Assembly (NCBI GenBank): GCA_963576725.1
Contig: OY755237.1
Location: 67,577,472 to 67,641,471 of the forward strand
Length of the DNA: 64,000 nt
DNA from: Azorinus chamasolen
Taxonomy: Eukaryota > Mollusca > Bivalvia > Cardiida > Solecurtidae
Reading direction: 5' to 3'
Both the position numbers and the translations under genes were made by a program. Positions 9,338 to 19,572 of this stretch are shown here, one piece after another; positions within the stretch are counted from its first letter, which is position 1, and every line of letters starts with the position of its first letter. The notes below the pieces were generated by a model that ran no database searches, had not been told where the DNA came from, and saw only the letters and a program-made list of their open reading frames with translations.

Positions 9338-10284
9338 CATAATTTGCAAAATACGGTATGAGGAATTGCACAAGTGCAAGCGCGTGCATTTGCCATGTAC
9401 TTCACCTTACTGTTGGTTTACACATTCCTTCACTAAAACAAGGTTCATTGTTTTACTTTAGTGCATAAAACTCATTTAATTCATTTTTTTTAAGTTCACA
9501 TTTTGGTAAAACGAATGACCCCAGTCGCCGAGATGGCCGATGCACGATCTGGGTACGATCTCAAAATGGTTTTCAAACGACTATAGGACCATGATTAGGA
9601 GAGTAATTTCTAATCGTTGACAGTTTTATACCTACCCGAAATGTCACTGACTGGTAGAAGGGCGGTGGTGACCTGCGTTAATCAAATATTTGTCAAAACC
9701 ATGAGCTATCAAAGTATTGAATAACGAAATTGAAAATTAGTGAAATTACGGTAGAGAAATGATTGCTAACAATGATTGAAGTGTTTAGCATGTGCTTAAT
9801 AATTGCAGTTATTACGTGGTTATTCTCCGCCCTTGCGTGCCGCCAAATCGTTAACACCATAATGTTTGATCATAACAAATGCCATTCTATGTATTGTTAA
9901 TGTTTTGAAATAACTCATATCCTTTCAAAAAGAGCATATAGTGAAAATAAACTGATAGATAAAGTTATGAAATAGAAATTATTAAGATATAAAACTGCAA
10001 ATAAAGCGGAATAATAGTGTGCTAATGGGTTCACCCCCAGTCGTTTGTGATTTTATGGCATGTGAAAGGGAAACGGGTTTAATCAATGTATCTATTATAC
10101 TTATCTTAAGTCATAGCTCTGTATTTTCTCAAAGTGTGAAAAAACTGTGAGTAAATTGAATTTATTCCAGGGTTGTCAGCAACTCTAACGGAGAAACACG
10201 AATCTTTGACATGCAAGGAATGTAAATTTAGTTTCGTATCTACTAAACGAACGCAACTCACGTGTTACATACTAATGCACAATG
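9338..10284. other. No recognisable feature
   Basis: AT-rich sequence. GTCGCCGAGATGGCCGATGC near 9525 recalls the head of a class II tRNA, but no acceptor pairing or T-arm follows. No coding frame stands out. Confidence 0.45.
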
Positions 10285-10735
10285 ATTTAATGTTTTCTCT
10301 CTTCATCTCTCGATCTCCCTTGCCGTTTCTATCCACATTCTCTCTCACACACCCTCTGTCTCTTTCTCATCCTCTCTCTACCACACCATCTCCTCCTCCT
10401 ACCACCCTCTCTCCCTTTCTCTCTACACCATCTCTATTATCATTTCCGCCCTCTCTCCCGTACTTCATCATTACACCCTCTCTATTATCGTTTCCGCCCT
10501 CTCTACCATACTTTATCACTACACCCTCTCTTCTTTCTCTTTGTATCTCTGTCTCCCCAATATATTCTCTCTCAGTACCACATTTTCTTTTTTCTTATTC
10601 TTATCTTTGTCTCTCAAAACTCTATTCGAGTCCTCTCTCTTACTTACGTTTAATATCCTCCACCGATCTACACCCCTCTTTCACTTATTCTTTCACTTAT
10701 TCTTTCACCCTATCTTGTCTCTCAAACTCCTGCAC
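10285..10735. repeat. CT-rich low-complexity tract
   Basis: TCTC and CCCTCTC repeats dominate. CACCCTCTCTATTATCGTTT-like units recur two or three times near 10425-10520. The long open frame across it is a composition artefact. Confidence 0.9.
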
Positions 10736-10739
10736 TAGA

Positions 10740-10905
10740 TGACCTGCATTTGCAAACCACTTTGATCCAGATCAGACGTTGTGTACCCTGGCGTCTCATC
10801 CGGATCCAATCTGTTTGACACTCGATCTAAACCGGTTGTTTCTCATTTATTTTTAACGATTCGAAATTTAGTAAAATAGTAAGAGCTAGTCAGCAGGTTA
10901 CGTGA
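10740..10905. mobile_element. Family A MITE, worn
   Basis: GACCTGCATTTGCAAAC leads to TTTGATCCAGATCAGACG and GGCGTCTCATCC, GGATCCAATC, TGTTTGACACTCG. The right flank ends around GTCAGCAGGTTACGTG. Terminal TTAA is not visible. Confidence 0.65.
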
Positions 10906-10964
10906 ATTGTAAGAGGTCGGTGGGAATTGAAACAGACATGATTTTTTTTCAGCAGATTACGTGC

Positions 10965-11065
10965 AGACTGTCTCTCTTTCTAACTGGTCCTAATCGTGTA
11001 TCCATTTCCCCGTTCTCTCCACTCTCTCTCTTTTCCCTCTAGCCCCCCCCCCTCTCTCTCTCCCT

Positions 11066-11114
<49 letters not shown>

Positions 11115-11320
11115 CCTGTTCCTATGTATTTCTTTATAACCATTTCTCTCCCCGTGTACTTGATCTTTCTACATATGTCAATCTATTTCTCTATAATCAC
11201 ATCTCTCCCGTTGTACTTGTCCCGTTGTTCGCTCTCCATCTATCCATCTCTCGTATCTATGATGTCACAGACACACTCTCTTTCCCCCAATATCAATACC
11301 CCCTTTACCTCGCGTTTCAT
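10965..11320. repeat. CT-rich tract with a pure (CT)n run
   Basis: The run at about 11070-11115 is nearly pure CT, and poly-C stretches precede it. The surroundings are degenerate CT-rich sequence. Confidence 0.9.
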
Positions 11321-11341
11321 GATCTGACCAGCATTTGCAAA

Positions 11342-11665
11342 TACAGTTGAACTTCGATATCTCGAACTCGGATAACTCGAACTTCGGGATAACTCGAACT
11401 AAAAGTTCGGTCCTTCCAAAATCTTACAATACAGAATTGCTCTAAAATGTATCACTACGCATATCTAGAAACACATTTCACAGCTTAATGCAGTTCTACA
11501 GTAATACTGAAAGCTCCTGTAGGAGCTTTCAGCATTACTGTAGACCTGCATTAAGCTATGAACTTGAGAAATTGTCCAGATTACAAATCGGATAACTCAA
11601 ACTTCTGTTATCTCGAACTAATTTATATAGTCCCTTGAAGTTCGAGATATCGAAGTTCAACTGTA
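11342..11665. mobile_element. Family F TA-MITE, intact
   Basis: TA CAGTTGAACTTCGATATC and GATATCGAAGTTCAACTG TA are exact inverted ends of 18 bp. The inner palindrome at about 11481-11557 reads CAGCTTAATGCAG, AGTAATACTGAAAGCTCC, TGTAGGAGC, then the inverse. It interrupts family A-like sequence (CAGCATTTGCAAA). Confidence 0.92.
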
Positions 11666-11689
11666 TCTTGGAAGTAGACGAGACGACGT

Positions 11690-11905
11690 GCAACAATCAT
11701 GTTCTTGTTTCTTTCGTTCTCCTCTATACCTCACTCCCATTTACTCTTTTCCTCACGTCTCTGCTTCTTGCATTTTCTCCTTCTCTCATTCTTTCTGATT
11801 CTCTCTTTCCATACCCATACCTACCCCCTTTTCTCCTTTCTCTATAGGCATGATCATCTCTCTCCCGTCATACTTTCTCTTTATCACTTTCCACCCGTCC
11901 ATCTG
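11690..11905. repeat. CT-rich low-complexity tract
   Basis: It is the same composition as the tracts to the left. All open frames inside are repeats of Ser, Leu, Phe and Pro. Confidence 0.85.
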
Positions 11906-11918
11906 TCGTATCGATAAA

Positions 11919-12128
11919 TACAGTAAAACCTCGATTATTCGAAAACTAAAACACGTGTCATTATCGATCTATAAGACAAGAAGCAGCTTAATGCATGGTG
12001 AAAGTGATGCAAAGAAAGCTCCTCTAGGAGATTTCTGCATGACTTTAACCATGCATTAAGCAGCCTCCTGCCGAAAAGGGTCTAAATTCTTAGATACATA
12101 AAATTCGAATAATCGAGATTTAACTGTA
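11919..12128. mobile_element. Family J TA-MITE
   Basis: TA CAGTAAAACCTCGATTATTC and GAATAATCGAGATTTAACTG TA are the inverted ends. The inner module (GCAGCTTAATGCATGGTGAA, AAAGCTCCTCTAGGAG, CCATGCATTAAGCAGCC) is the one shared by the TA-type families. Confidence 0.88.
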
Positions 12129-12180
12129 ACTGACCGCATTTTATTTCGGTTTGTCCTAATCAATCATATTTGTATTATAT

Positions 12181-12395
12181 CCCTTACTCGGCTATTCTCG
12201 ACCTGACTCGCATTTTCAAACAGCTTGAATGCAGATCAGATGCCGAGTTACTCGGTGTATCACCGGGATCAAAGCTGTTTGACACTTGGTCAATAGTTTC
12301 TCAAAAGCATGACCGAGTCAGGGAAAGTGAAAAAAAAATACGAGATCCAAATTCGAGCAGACATTATTTTTTATTACCAGCGGGCTAATTGTTAA
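12181..12395. mobile_element. Family A TTAA-MITE
   Basis: The core at about 12218-12283 is worn (AGATGCCGAGTTACTCGGTG). The flank GGTCAATAGTTTCTCAAAAG and the end CAGCGGGCTAATTGTTAA fit the CCTTTAGCCTGCTG end subtype with changes. Confidence 0.7.
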
Positions 12396-12684
12396 ATACC
12401 TATATATTGTTATACAAATAGCATGCTGAAATACCAGTCAAAATATTTCTACAACCAAGTGAAGAATGTTTTAAAGACCTTTTGACATTTTGATCCATAA
12501 TAATCTTCTCTGTTTGACTCTTGTCTAAAGAGCTCTTATGGTATTTTATTTTGAAAGTAAAATCCCACACCCTTACCCTTAGCCCGTCCAACGTTGACTT
12601 ATCAGAGACGAATAGCTCACCAGTCTTTAACTATAGAGTCCATTCAGTATGAAAAGCTTAAACTTGCTATATTATTGTAAATAA
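12396..12684. other. No recognisable feature
   Basis: A 63-codon minus-strand frame (12400-12591) has no recognisable motif. No repeat homology was found. Confidence 0.45.
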
Positions 12685-12751
12685 CAAACAGTACAGACCC
12701 TGATCAGAGGGCTCCTTTAGGAGTCCTCTGATCTGGGTCTACACTGTTTGC
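12685..12751. mobile_element. Family B core palindrome
   Basis: CAAACAGTACAGACCCTGAT, CAGAGGGCTCCTTTAGGAG, TCCTCTGATCTGGGTC and the closing CTGTTTG form a 67-bp palindrome. The outer parts of the element are not recognisable. Confidence 0.75.
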
Positions 12752-13010
12752 AAATGACAGTGCACGCATGCCCAGCCTTCAATTATATTAAGAAGCACTT
12801 GTACCTGTTACGCCCCTGTTAAAACTGTTTTGACCATGTCTATTGTAGGCGGTTCTTCATCCAATTTAATTTAAATATTGCGTGCGGTCAGCATTTTATC
12901 CGAAGCATTACCCTGTAAGAATGTCCTTGTTAAATGCATTCCTCCTACTCAGCCCATCCTCTGATGGTTTTTACTTATTTTTTTTCTCCAAAATAATAGA
13001 ATTAGGGTTT

Positions 13011-13075
13011 CAAACAATTTGGATATTGATGTGACGCCGAGTAACTCGACATTTTATCGGAAATCAAACTGTTTG
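13011..13075. mobile_element. Degenerate family A core
   Basis: CAAACAATTTGGATATTG, TGACGCCGAGTAACTCG and AAATCAAACTGTTTG make a 65-bp family A core with several mismatches in one arm. Poorly kept flanks lie on both sides. Confidence 0.65.
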
Positions 13076-13126
13076 CGGTTGTTATCACTGATTCGTCCGT
13101 GGCGGCAAACTAATTACAATTTTTTC

Positions 13127-13379
13127 TTAACCCTCCGCTTGCTATTCACGTTTAAATATACCTACCTGTAAATAGTGAAGACCCAGATGAGACAGCTCCC
13201 GCAGGAGCTGTCTCATCAGGGTCTGCACTATTTAACAAGTTGATTGTGCAACCAGTGCACCCCGCAGCAGTGGTTGCACAGCGAAATACTTGTACACAGT
13301 GAAGATATATGTAATTATACAACAGGGCATGGGTAAAGAAAGAGAAATGTATTTTAGAATTCAGCAAGAGAAGGGTTAA
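13127..13379. mobile_element. Family G TTAA-MITE
   Basis: TTAA CCCTCCGCTTGCT at the left and AGCAAGAGAAGGG TTAA at the right. The core is at 13168-13235 with GAGACAGCTCCCGCAGGAGC at the tip. The single-copy right part matches the copy at 7256. Confidence 0.9.
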
Positions 13380-13400
13380 GATACTATTTAATTCGTTGTA

Positions 13401-13585
13401 TACAGTCAAACCTCTCTAAACCGGACATTAAATTTAGTATAAATATCTGTCTTGGAGACAGGTTACAGCTTAATGCTGAGTGAAAGTCATGCAGAAAACT
13501 CCTCTAGGAGCTTTCAGCAGCCATCTGCCTAAAACTATATAAATTCTTCTATACCAGAATTCTGGTTTAGAGGGATTTTACTGTA
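13401..13585. mobile_element. Family K TA-MITE, part of right arm deleted
   Basis: TA CAGTCAAACCTCTCTAAACC and GGTTTAGAGGGATTTTACTG TA are the ends. The hairpin runs GCTTAATGCTGAGTGAAAG, CATGCAGAAAACTCC, TCTAGGAGCTTTC then jumps to AGCAGCCATCTGCC. Confidence 0.85.
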
Positions 13586-13840
13586 GATAGCACCAACAAT
13601 ATTTGATATTCCGATTAACCTTATTTCCCAAAAGAATCGTAAGCTACTCTGGGAAATAAAGCATTAACTTTTTTTACACAGGCACACTTTACTCGACGTG
13701 CTAAAGGTTAAAACTACTGGACTGGGACAATTTGATCTGATATATTTTTACATGGGATTTTAATGTATTACTAATGAAGTGGAAACAATAATTTCATGGG
13801 TCATGCCCTTGTGAAGAATGTATTAAATACTTACATTGAC

Positions 13841-14063
13841 TTAACCCTCACATGACTGTGGAAAAATAACGTTTGCTACCACTCTGATCTACAATCGTAT
13901 TGCAATTTTCGCCTTCTTCCGGTTTGTTCAAGATTTTGACAAGTGATTGACCGTGTTTCACACAGTTTGAATCCAGATGAGATGCCGAGTCACTCGGTGT
14001 CTCATCTGGATCCAAGCTGTTTGAACACCCGAGTCCGGTCGAGGTTAGAAGAATAAGGGTTAA
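13841..14063. mobile_element. Family A TTAA-MITE, opposite orientation
   Basis: It begins TTAACCCTCACATGACTG and ends AAGAATAAGGGTTAA. The core at about 13960-14023 has GATGCCGAGTCACTCGGTG at the tip. A 139-codon minus-strand frame across it is explained by the palindrome and is not a gene. Confidence 0.78.
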
Positions 14064-14224
14064 GAAGTAGCGGTGCCAAAATCTCGACAGTGTCAAATAA
14101 AGAGTACAGTCCATGCACCCCAGAAAACGTACACCATCAGCGATTTGTTTTTTGTCTAAATGCAATGAAATGTATGAACCAAATCTGTGAAGCGAAACGA
14201 TGTACACGTACTTTGAATTAATAA

Positions 14225-14410
14225 TTAACCCTTTCCCTGATAGAGACTCATTTGGGTGCCTTTTCAAGAATAGTTTGATCAGATCTGCTCTGTTTGCGTG
14301 TCTGATTCTGCAGCTACTGCATTGGTCACATGTTCCCTAATTCATGATGCTATCATAAAATTTAGCTAATCAATATTAATGATGTCATTAGTTCCGACAT
14401 GACAAGGTAA
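14225..14410. mobile_element. Family B MITE with the core mostly deleted
   Basis: TTAACCCTTTCCCTGATAG starts it. Only the right arm (GATCAGATCTGCTCTGTTTG) remains. The right flank GCTAATCAATATTAATGATG, TCATTAGTTCC is the end-set-a tail of family B. The terminus is worn. Confidence 0.7.
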
Positions 14411-14444
14411 ATGATTCACTCACTTCACGTGTCCTTACTAATTC

Positions 14445-14652
14445 TACAGTAAAACCTCTCTATAACTGCCACTAAATTATGTTAATTAGTTGGTATTTAG
14501 GGCAAGTGGCTGCTTAAAGCATGGTGAAAGTAAAACAGAACGCTCCTATAGGAGCGTTCTGTTTTACTTTCACCTTGCTTTAAGCAGTCACATGGCTTTA
14601 ACACAAAATACCTGATTTAATTTAGTGGCCGTTATAGAGAGGCTTTACTGTA
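14445..14652. mobile_element. Family D TA-MITE, intact 208-bp form
   Basis: TA CAGTAAAACCTCTCTATAAC and TTATAGAGAGGCTTTACTG TA bound it. The inner palindrome has GGTGAAAGTAAAACAGAACG, CTCCTATAGGAGCGTTCTG and the inverse. Length including both TA copies is 208 bp, as in three other copies. Confidence 0.93.
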
Positions 14653-14700
14653 GTAGCCACTCCGCTCGTTCGGCCATGTTCACTTGTTTTACTGGTCTTA

Positions 14701-14762
14701 TACAGTAAAACCCCTCTAAACCTAACGTTAAATTTAGAATGAATATCGGTCTTGCCTTTCTT
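14701..14762. mobile_element. Family K fragment, left end only
   Basis: TACAGTAAAACCCCTCTAAAC followed by AACGTTAAATTTAGAATG and ATCGGTCTTG matches the first 60 bp of family K and then stops. Confidence 0.6.
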
Positions 14763-14814
14763 GAATGTATTTTGGTGAGTAAGTTTGCATAATCGAACAC
14801 CGACGCTTACCTTT

Positions 14815-15058
14815 TACCCTTTATTCCATAAAAACGCATTTCTACGCATTTGCAAACATAGTAGACCCAGGTCAGATGGCCCCTGTAGGAGCCGTCTGAT
14901 CAGGGTCTGCTCTGTTTGCTTATGATATTATATAAGATATGATTCAACAGTTTCTGCCATGGCCAAAAATTAACGTGTCAATGTACTATTGTAATAAGTA
15001 ATCTAATTTATGTTAATGGTGTCATTATCTATCACATGAATATCCATGGAGGATGGGT
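14815..15058. mobile_element. Family B MITE (end set a)
   Basis: TTTTACCCTTTATTCC at the left is worn. The 68-bp core lies at 14852-14919 (GATGGCCCCTGTAGGAGCC at the tip). The right part has CAGTTTCTGCCATGGCC and GGTGTCATTATCTATCACAT, the family tail. The right TTAA is gone. Confidence 0.75.
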
Positions 15059-15086
15059 GAAAGACGTTTGCCATAGTGTATTGTGC

Positions 15087-15452
15087 TACAGTGCTCCCTC
15101 CCTACAACGGCGCTCTCAATAACGATTCCCTCCTTGCAACAACGCATGTCACTGTTTCCGAAACAACAAGGCTCCAGAAATAACCTTTTTCCATCGTATT
15201 TTCTTTATGCCTCCATCAAACCCTATGTTGTGACCACTCTTTAGAATCGTCACAAAGTGACGATTCTAAAGAGTGGTCACAACATAGGGTTTGATGGAGG
15301 CATAACGGTTTTAGTTCTCGAAATACACCTTATCTGGAGATCTGCAAACAAGCTAATTATGTTTGATTTCCCCTCCCTATAACAACTCCCTCTGAACAAC
15401 ACATACAATATTTGTATCCCAAAGGGTGTCGTTGTAGAGAGGGAGCACTGTA
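15087..15452. mobile_element. Family H TA-MITE with a perfect 99-bp palindrome
   Basis: TA CAGTGCTCCCTCCCTACAAC and GTTGTAGAGAGGGAGCACTG TA are inverted ends. The core at 15206-15304 has two identical 48-bp arms (TATGCCTCCATCAAACCC to AGAATCGTCAC) around AAA. No arm mismatch was found. It is the best-preserved copy of family H. Confidence 0.93.
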
Positions 15453-15843
15453 TAAGAGAACCTAGCGAATGTATACATACAGAAAACAAACGAGTTCGAC
15501 CCCAGATCTTTCCATAACCTTGTTAAATATTGACCTGACCCATATAACAACGCGATTTCAGGTTACCCTATATAACACTAGAATTGTAACAATATATCTT
15601 TTTCATGTTTCCGTGAAGAGGGACAAAATCTACATCATCCTTTGAACGTTGTCCCAGAATTGCGTTAAGGGAATAATAATCTTATGGCAATGTTTCATTG
15701 AAAGTTGATAGTTAGAAATCATAAAAAGAACTAATTACTCTGGATCAGAAAAAACAACTTCAAATACAAGATATCGATCAATCATTCTGTTGAACGCAAA
15801 GTATATACTTTCTGTGCTGGAAACGAGTCACTCATTGTCCTTT
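15453..15843. other. Unassigned sequence
   Basis: I see no RNA gene, convincing frame or repeat relation here. Confidence 0.45.
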
Positions 15844-15892
15844 GCAAACAGTGTAGACCTAGATGAGAGGGCTCTTACACTGTTTGTCATGT
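15844..15892. mobile_element. Family B core fragment
   Basis: GCAAACAGTGTAGACCTAG, GAGAGGGCTCTTACACTG and TTTGTCA keep the left arm and the extreme right end of the core. The middle is deleted. Confidence 0.55.
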
Positions 15893-16071
15893 TATCTTTT
15901 ACTTGCAATCAATCCCTATATATTCACGGTAAGTTTGACCTGTTAGAGTATTGGAATAGTTTGAAAAAATCAGTTTGAAAGGGTTAATGTAACAATTGTT
16001 ATCTAAAGTGTTGACTTGAAATGATACTTCTGTTTGCCATGGACTTTTTTTCTGTTTGCACAATGTCTCCT

Positions 16072-16281
16072 TTGACTCTTTCGCTGCCAATGTCACATCT
16101 GATAGTACCTATGGAAACAGTTCGGATCCAGATGAGACGCCGAGTAACTCGGCGTCTTATCATGATTCAAACTGCATGTTACTGTGACTGTTTTTGTGGA
16201 ACAAAACATGAAGAAAATAAAAAAGAAATGTAGCAGACGACAAAGTTTGCAGACGACAAAATGTGTAAGCAAAAGGGTTAA
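16072..16281. mobile_element. Family A TTAA-MITE, CCCTTTCGCTGCCAA end subtype
   Basis: CTCTTTCGCTGCCAATGTC at the left and AAGCAAAAGGGTTAA at the right. The right half carries two GCAGACGACAAA repeats typical of this subtype. The core is near 16123-16180 with GACGCCGAGTAACTCGG at the tip. Confidence 0.8.
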
Positions 16282-16513
16282 CCCACAACCTAGTGGATAG
16301 CCATGTAAGAAATAACGACTGTACGAATACCAAGGAGCCGCATTTGTTCATGGTGTTAGTGACAAGGAAATGGAACTATACAATCACATTTATGATATAT
16401 CTAAAGCAAACAGAATAGACCCTGGTCAGACGGCTCCTATAGGAGCCGTCTGATCTGGGTCTACTCTGTTTGCAAAGGCGTGAAAAGGGTGTTTATATGA
16501 GGGAAAAGATTAA
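16278..16513. mobile_element. Family B TTAA-MITE (end set c), joined to the preceding family A copy
   Basis: It uses the right TTAA of the family A element as its left boundary. It ends GGGAAAAGATTAA. The 68-bp core at 16406-16473 reads GCAAACAGAATAGACCC, CAGACGGCTCCTATAGGAGC then the inverse. The right end GCGTGAAAAGGGTGTTTATA is typical. Confidence 0.8.
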
Positions 16514-16575
16514 CCCATTACTCAATAGATATGCCCTTCAACGCTTTTGCAAACAGAATGAACCCATACAGCTAC
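16510..16575. mobile_element. Left end of another family B element
   Basis: TTAACCCATTACTCAATAG, then CAACGCTTTTGCAAACAG and AATGAACCCATACAG is a family B left end directly after the previous copy, again sharing the TTAA. The rest is unrecognisable. Confidence 0.5.
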
Positions 16576-16825
16576 TCTTGGATATTCTGTGTTTACTAAA
16601 AGAACATTTTAGGCCTGATTCTATACTAGTAATGTATTCCGTTGTTTATATAGCAATGTATCACATAATCTGCCGTGTGGGAGTGCCGAAACAGAATACC
16701 GTAAAATCGCTGAAATGCACTAGTTCAATTTTTATGCAAATGAGCAGATTGAATCCGGCAGTAAAAATGGCCAAAACAGTCGTCAGATATAGTCTGTGGC
16801 ACTTTTAAGGGTTATGTGATAAACA
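16576..16825. other. Unassigned sequence
   Basis: A 112-codon frame covers 16470-16808 but starts inside the family B element and has no recognisable domain. It is not called as a gene. Confidence 0.4.
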
Positions 16826-16966
16826 ATCTTACATGAGTGTTCATTACAAATGGTTTTTATGAAACGAGTATACTATAATGATATGACAAGAGCTTTAGCG
16901 AGTGTAATATTCATTATAGAAAACGTGTTTTATGAAAATAACTTGTAATGAATACTCATGTAAGAT
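16826..16966. repeat. Separate 141-bp inverted-repeat element
   Basis: Two 24-bp arms, 16826-16849 and 16943-16966, are inverted copies with one mismatch (ATCTTACATGAGT, TTCATTACAA). The interior has weaker symmetry (TTTTATGAAA on both sides). It does not match the other palindromic families and has no obvious TTAA or TA-CAGT ends. Confidence 0.7.
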
Positions 16967-17138
16967 CCTCTATAAATGATAATAAGTTAATTGATATTAA
17001 TAATGGATGGACCATGCAAATTCATGACGTAAATGCATACTACATGTAATTAGCTAACTAGATTTCCTGTGTACATCTGCCAGTATAAAAATACAGATAA
17101 TAAATTGTTCACACTGTCATACTTTCTTACACGAATGC

Positions 17139-17371
17139 TTAACTCATTCCTTCACAGGCTATTTTTAGACTCAACCGCTTTGAATAAATCTACTGAAAAT
17201 GAGCATTTATTACCAAAAAGGTAAAGTTAAGAATTGTACTGTTTTAAACCATTTTGATAAATAGAGCATTTGCTCCTATGGAGCAAATGCTATATTTACA
17301 TGTATCATAATGGTTTCAAAAAGTGACTTTTACAGAGACGTCAAAATGTGTCAATATAAAGAATGAGTTGA
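17139..17371. mobile_element. Family C TTAA-MITE
   Basis: TTAACTCATTCCTTCACAGG starts it and AAGAATGAGTTGAA ends it, with the right TTAA changed to TTGA. The core near 17244-17318 has a short insertion (ACATGTA) in the right arm. Confidence 0.82.
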
Positions 17372-18072
17372 ACAAGAAACTCAGTCAGACTGACAAACAT
17401 TTTTCTCTAGCGATAAGGGTTAGATATTCGTATAGAATGAACACTGATAGTGACAAGTTCATGTAATGAAAATCTGGTCCGTAGAATGTTAGCAATTGGC
17501 AGATAACATTACAGGCACATAAGAGATATAACACCAAGGTGTGAAGTAAATACTTATTAAGAGCCCAGCTACCCATTGCCTTTATGTCCTTTGACCTTTT
17601 CGACACTACCGAGCTTAAACGCCTGCAAAACGACCAATTTAGTTCAAGAAGGAACATTTTTGTTCATTTCTTTTCATTGACCGTATCAGGATGTCAAAGG
17701 TTAAGATTTTGAGGGGACACTGAATTATGTCGAAGAAGTTCGTCCTAGTTGAAATAGTCTGCCTGCAGAGGTTATCACATATTCGCACGCACTGTGTAAA
17801 TATGTACCTTTTTTTACAGTTAAGAAATACTTTGGTTGGTATGTATCAAGAATTCGATCTATTAACGGTCCAACACCAAACCAACATGTCGTAGTGAGAT
17901 GTAATTATTTTTGTACTTCATCGTTTCACATCAAGTTGTGTCCAAATTCCTCAAAACACATTGCCTAGTAAACATGAACGTTTCGTTTTATCATATATCT
18001 GATTGCGACTGGAACCTATTTTAAACTGCCATCAAAATAGTTCTAACTAGAGGTTTTTGTCACAAAAAACGG
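17372..18072. other. No recognisable feature
   Basis: The 90-codon minus-strand frame at 17385-17657 has no domain that I recognise. No repeat or RNA gene was identified. Confidence 0.4.
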
Positions 18073-19283
18073 ATGTCTCCCCTCTAATAAAAACAACATG
18101 TAAAGGGAAATCACTAAAAAATGTTATGGTCTTGATACTTCCCCTCATTATGCGTTTTCCACACTACATTTTTCAAGAAGAAAATGATAACAGCTAATAA
18201 CTCCAAAAATACTGATACCAGATTTATGGCCCTTGTGCATGACACTTACTTTCATCATGCTCTTTCCAAAAATAAAATGTCATTCCAATAGCATCAGTCG
18301 AACAGGAGTTATTGATCGGCCAAAAAATGTAACAAAGGGCAATAACTCCAAAAGTATTGAAGCCAGAATTATGGCCATTGTTCATGACACTTTCTCTCAT
18401 CATGCTCTTTCCATGTATGAAGTTTCAATACGATGGCAAGAGCCATGTAGGAGTTATCGTCCGGACAAGAAAGAATTAAACAAATGTACAAGGGGCAATA
18501 ACTCTAAATTTATTGAAGCTCGAGTTAAGGATCTTATGCATGACACTTTCTCTTATCATGATCGTTCCATGTATGAAGTTTCAATCCAATGGCAAGTGTC
18601 ACGTAGGAGTAATCATCCGGACAAAAAAATGTGATTTTTTTACAAAGGGCAATAACTCCAATATTAGTGAAGCCAGAGTTATGGGCCTTGTGCATGACAC
18701 TTCCTTTCGTTATGATCTTTCCATATATGAAGTTTCAATCCAATGGCATGAGCCATATAGAAGTTATCGCCCGGACAAAAAAGTGTGATTTTTTTACAAA
18801 GGGCAATAACTCCTATATTAGTGAAGCCAGAGTTATGTACCTTCTGCATGACACTTCCTCTCATTATGCTCTTTCCATATATGAAGTTTCAATCAACTGG
18901 CATCAGGCATATTGAAGTTATTGTCCGGACAAAACATTATGATATTTTTTTACAAAGGGCAATAACTCCAATATTAGTGAAGCCAGAGTTATGGACCTTG
19001 TGCATGACACTTCCTCTCGTCATGATATTTCCATATATGAAGTTTCAATCCAATGGCATGAGCCATATAGGAGTTATCGTCCGGACAAAAAAGTGTGATT
19101 TCTTTTACAAAGGGCAATAACTCCAATATTAGTGAAGCCAGAGTTATGGACCTTGTGCATGACACTTCCTCTCATTATGCTCTTTCCATATATGAAGTTT
19201 CAATCAACTGGCATCAGGCATATTGAAGTTATCGTCCGGACAAAAAGTGTGACGGACAGACGGACAGACGGACGGACGGACGG

Positions 19284-19317
<34 letters not shown>

Positions 19318-19368
19318 AACTCTCACGAAAACAATATGTCTTCCCCATATAAATATGGGGGAGACATA
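18073..19368 (+). repeat. Tandem array of about seven 155-bp units with a terminal hairpin
   Basis: Units start near 18180, 18337, 18493, 18647, 18801, 18957 and 19112 (by GGGCAATAACTCC), spaced 154-156 bp. Each has GGCAATAACTCC, GAAGCCAGAGTTATG, TGCATGACACTTCC, TATGAAGTTTCAATC and GTTATCGTCCGGACAAAA. The left edge has ATGTCTCCCC near 18073. The right side has GACG/GACA repeats at 19252-19318 and a hairpin at 19335-19368 (TATGTCTTCCCCATAT and its inverse). The ATGTCTCCCC and GGGGAGACAT ends may be the boundaries of one mobile element. Open frames inside are repeat artefacts. Confidence 0.85.
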
Positions 19369-19373
19369 ATTAT

Positions 19374-19523
19374 GTGTCTGTAGCTGGGTAGAGATTGTGG
19401 TGAAACAGTTGATAGGCTTAGGCTGCATGGCATGGTAACTCAGTCATTAGAGTGTTTGCATTGTAAGCCAATGGCCCTGGGTTAGAGTCCCAGTCGAGTC
19501 ACAACATTTTCACCATGTAACAT
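19374..19523 (+). mobile_element. tRNA-Thr-like SINE, copy 1
   Basis: A tRNA-like segment at 19426-19503 has an anticodon loop ATTGTAA (TGT, Thr) and GGTTAGAGTCC as a damaged B box. Upstream TAGAGATTGTGGTGAAACAG, TTGATAGG and downstream CACAAC, TTTTCACCATGTAACAT are shared with copy 2 at 19848. The shared flanks make this a dispersed repeat rather than a tRNA gene. Confidence 0.7.
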
Positions 19524-19572
19524 TTGGTGCCCAACGTATGACCTGCAGTTTGATTTATATAAAAAAATGTAA

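Noticed and set aside
9524..9600. Possible class II tRNA (GTCGCCGAGATGGCCGATGC)
   Set aside because: No acceptor pairing, no B box and no plausible anticodon arm follow.
10173..11917. Ser/Leu/Pro-rich plus-strand frames
   Set aside because: They are a CT-rich composition effect.
13848..14267. 139-codon minus-strand frame
   Set aside because: Most of it lies in a family A MITE palindrome. The protein has no recognisable motif.
16470..16808. 112-codon plus-strand frame
   Set aside because: It starts inside a family B MITE core and has no recognisable domain.
18233..19428. Series of 60-130-codon frames with repeated protein segments
   Set aside because: The similarity comes from the 155-bp tandem repeat read in different frames. 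There is no conserved single frame across units.
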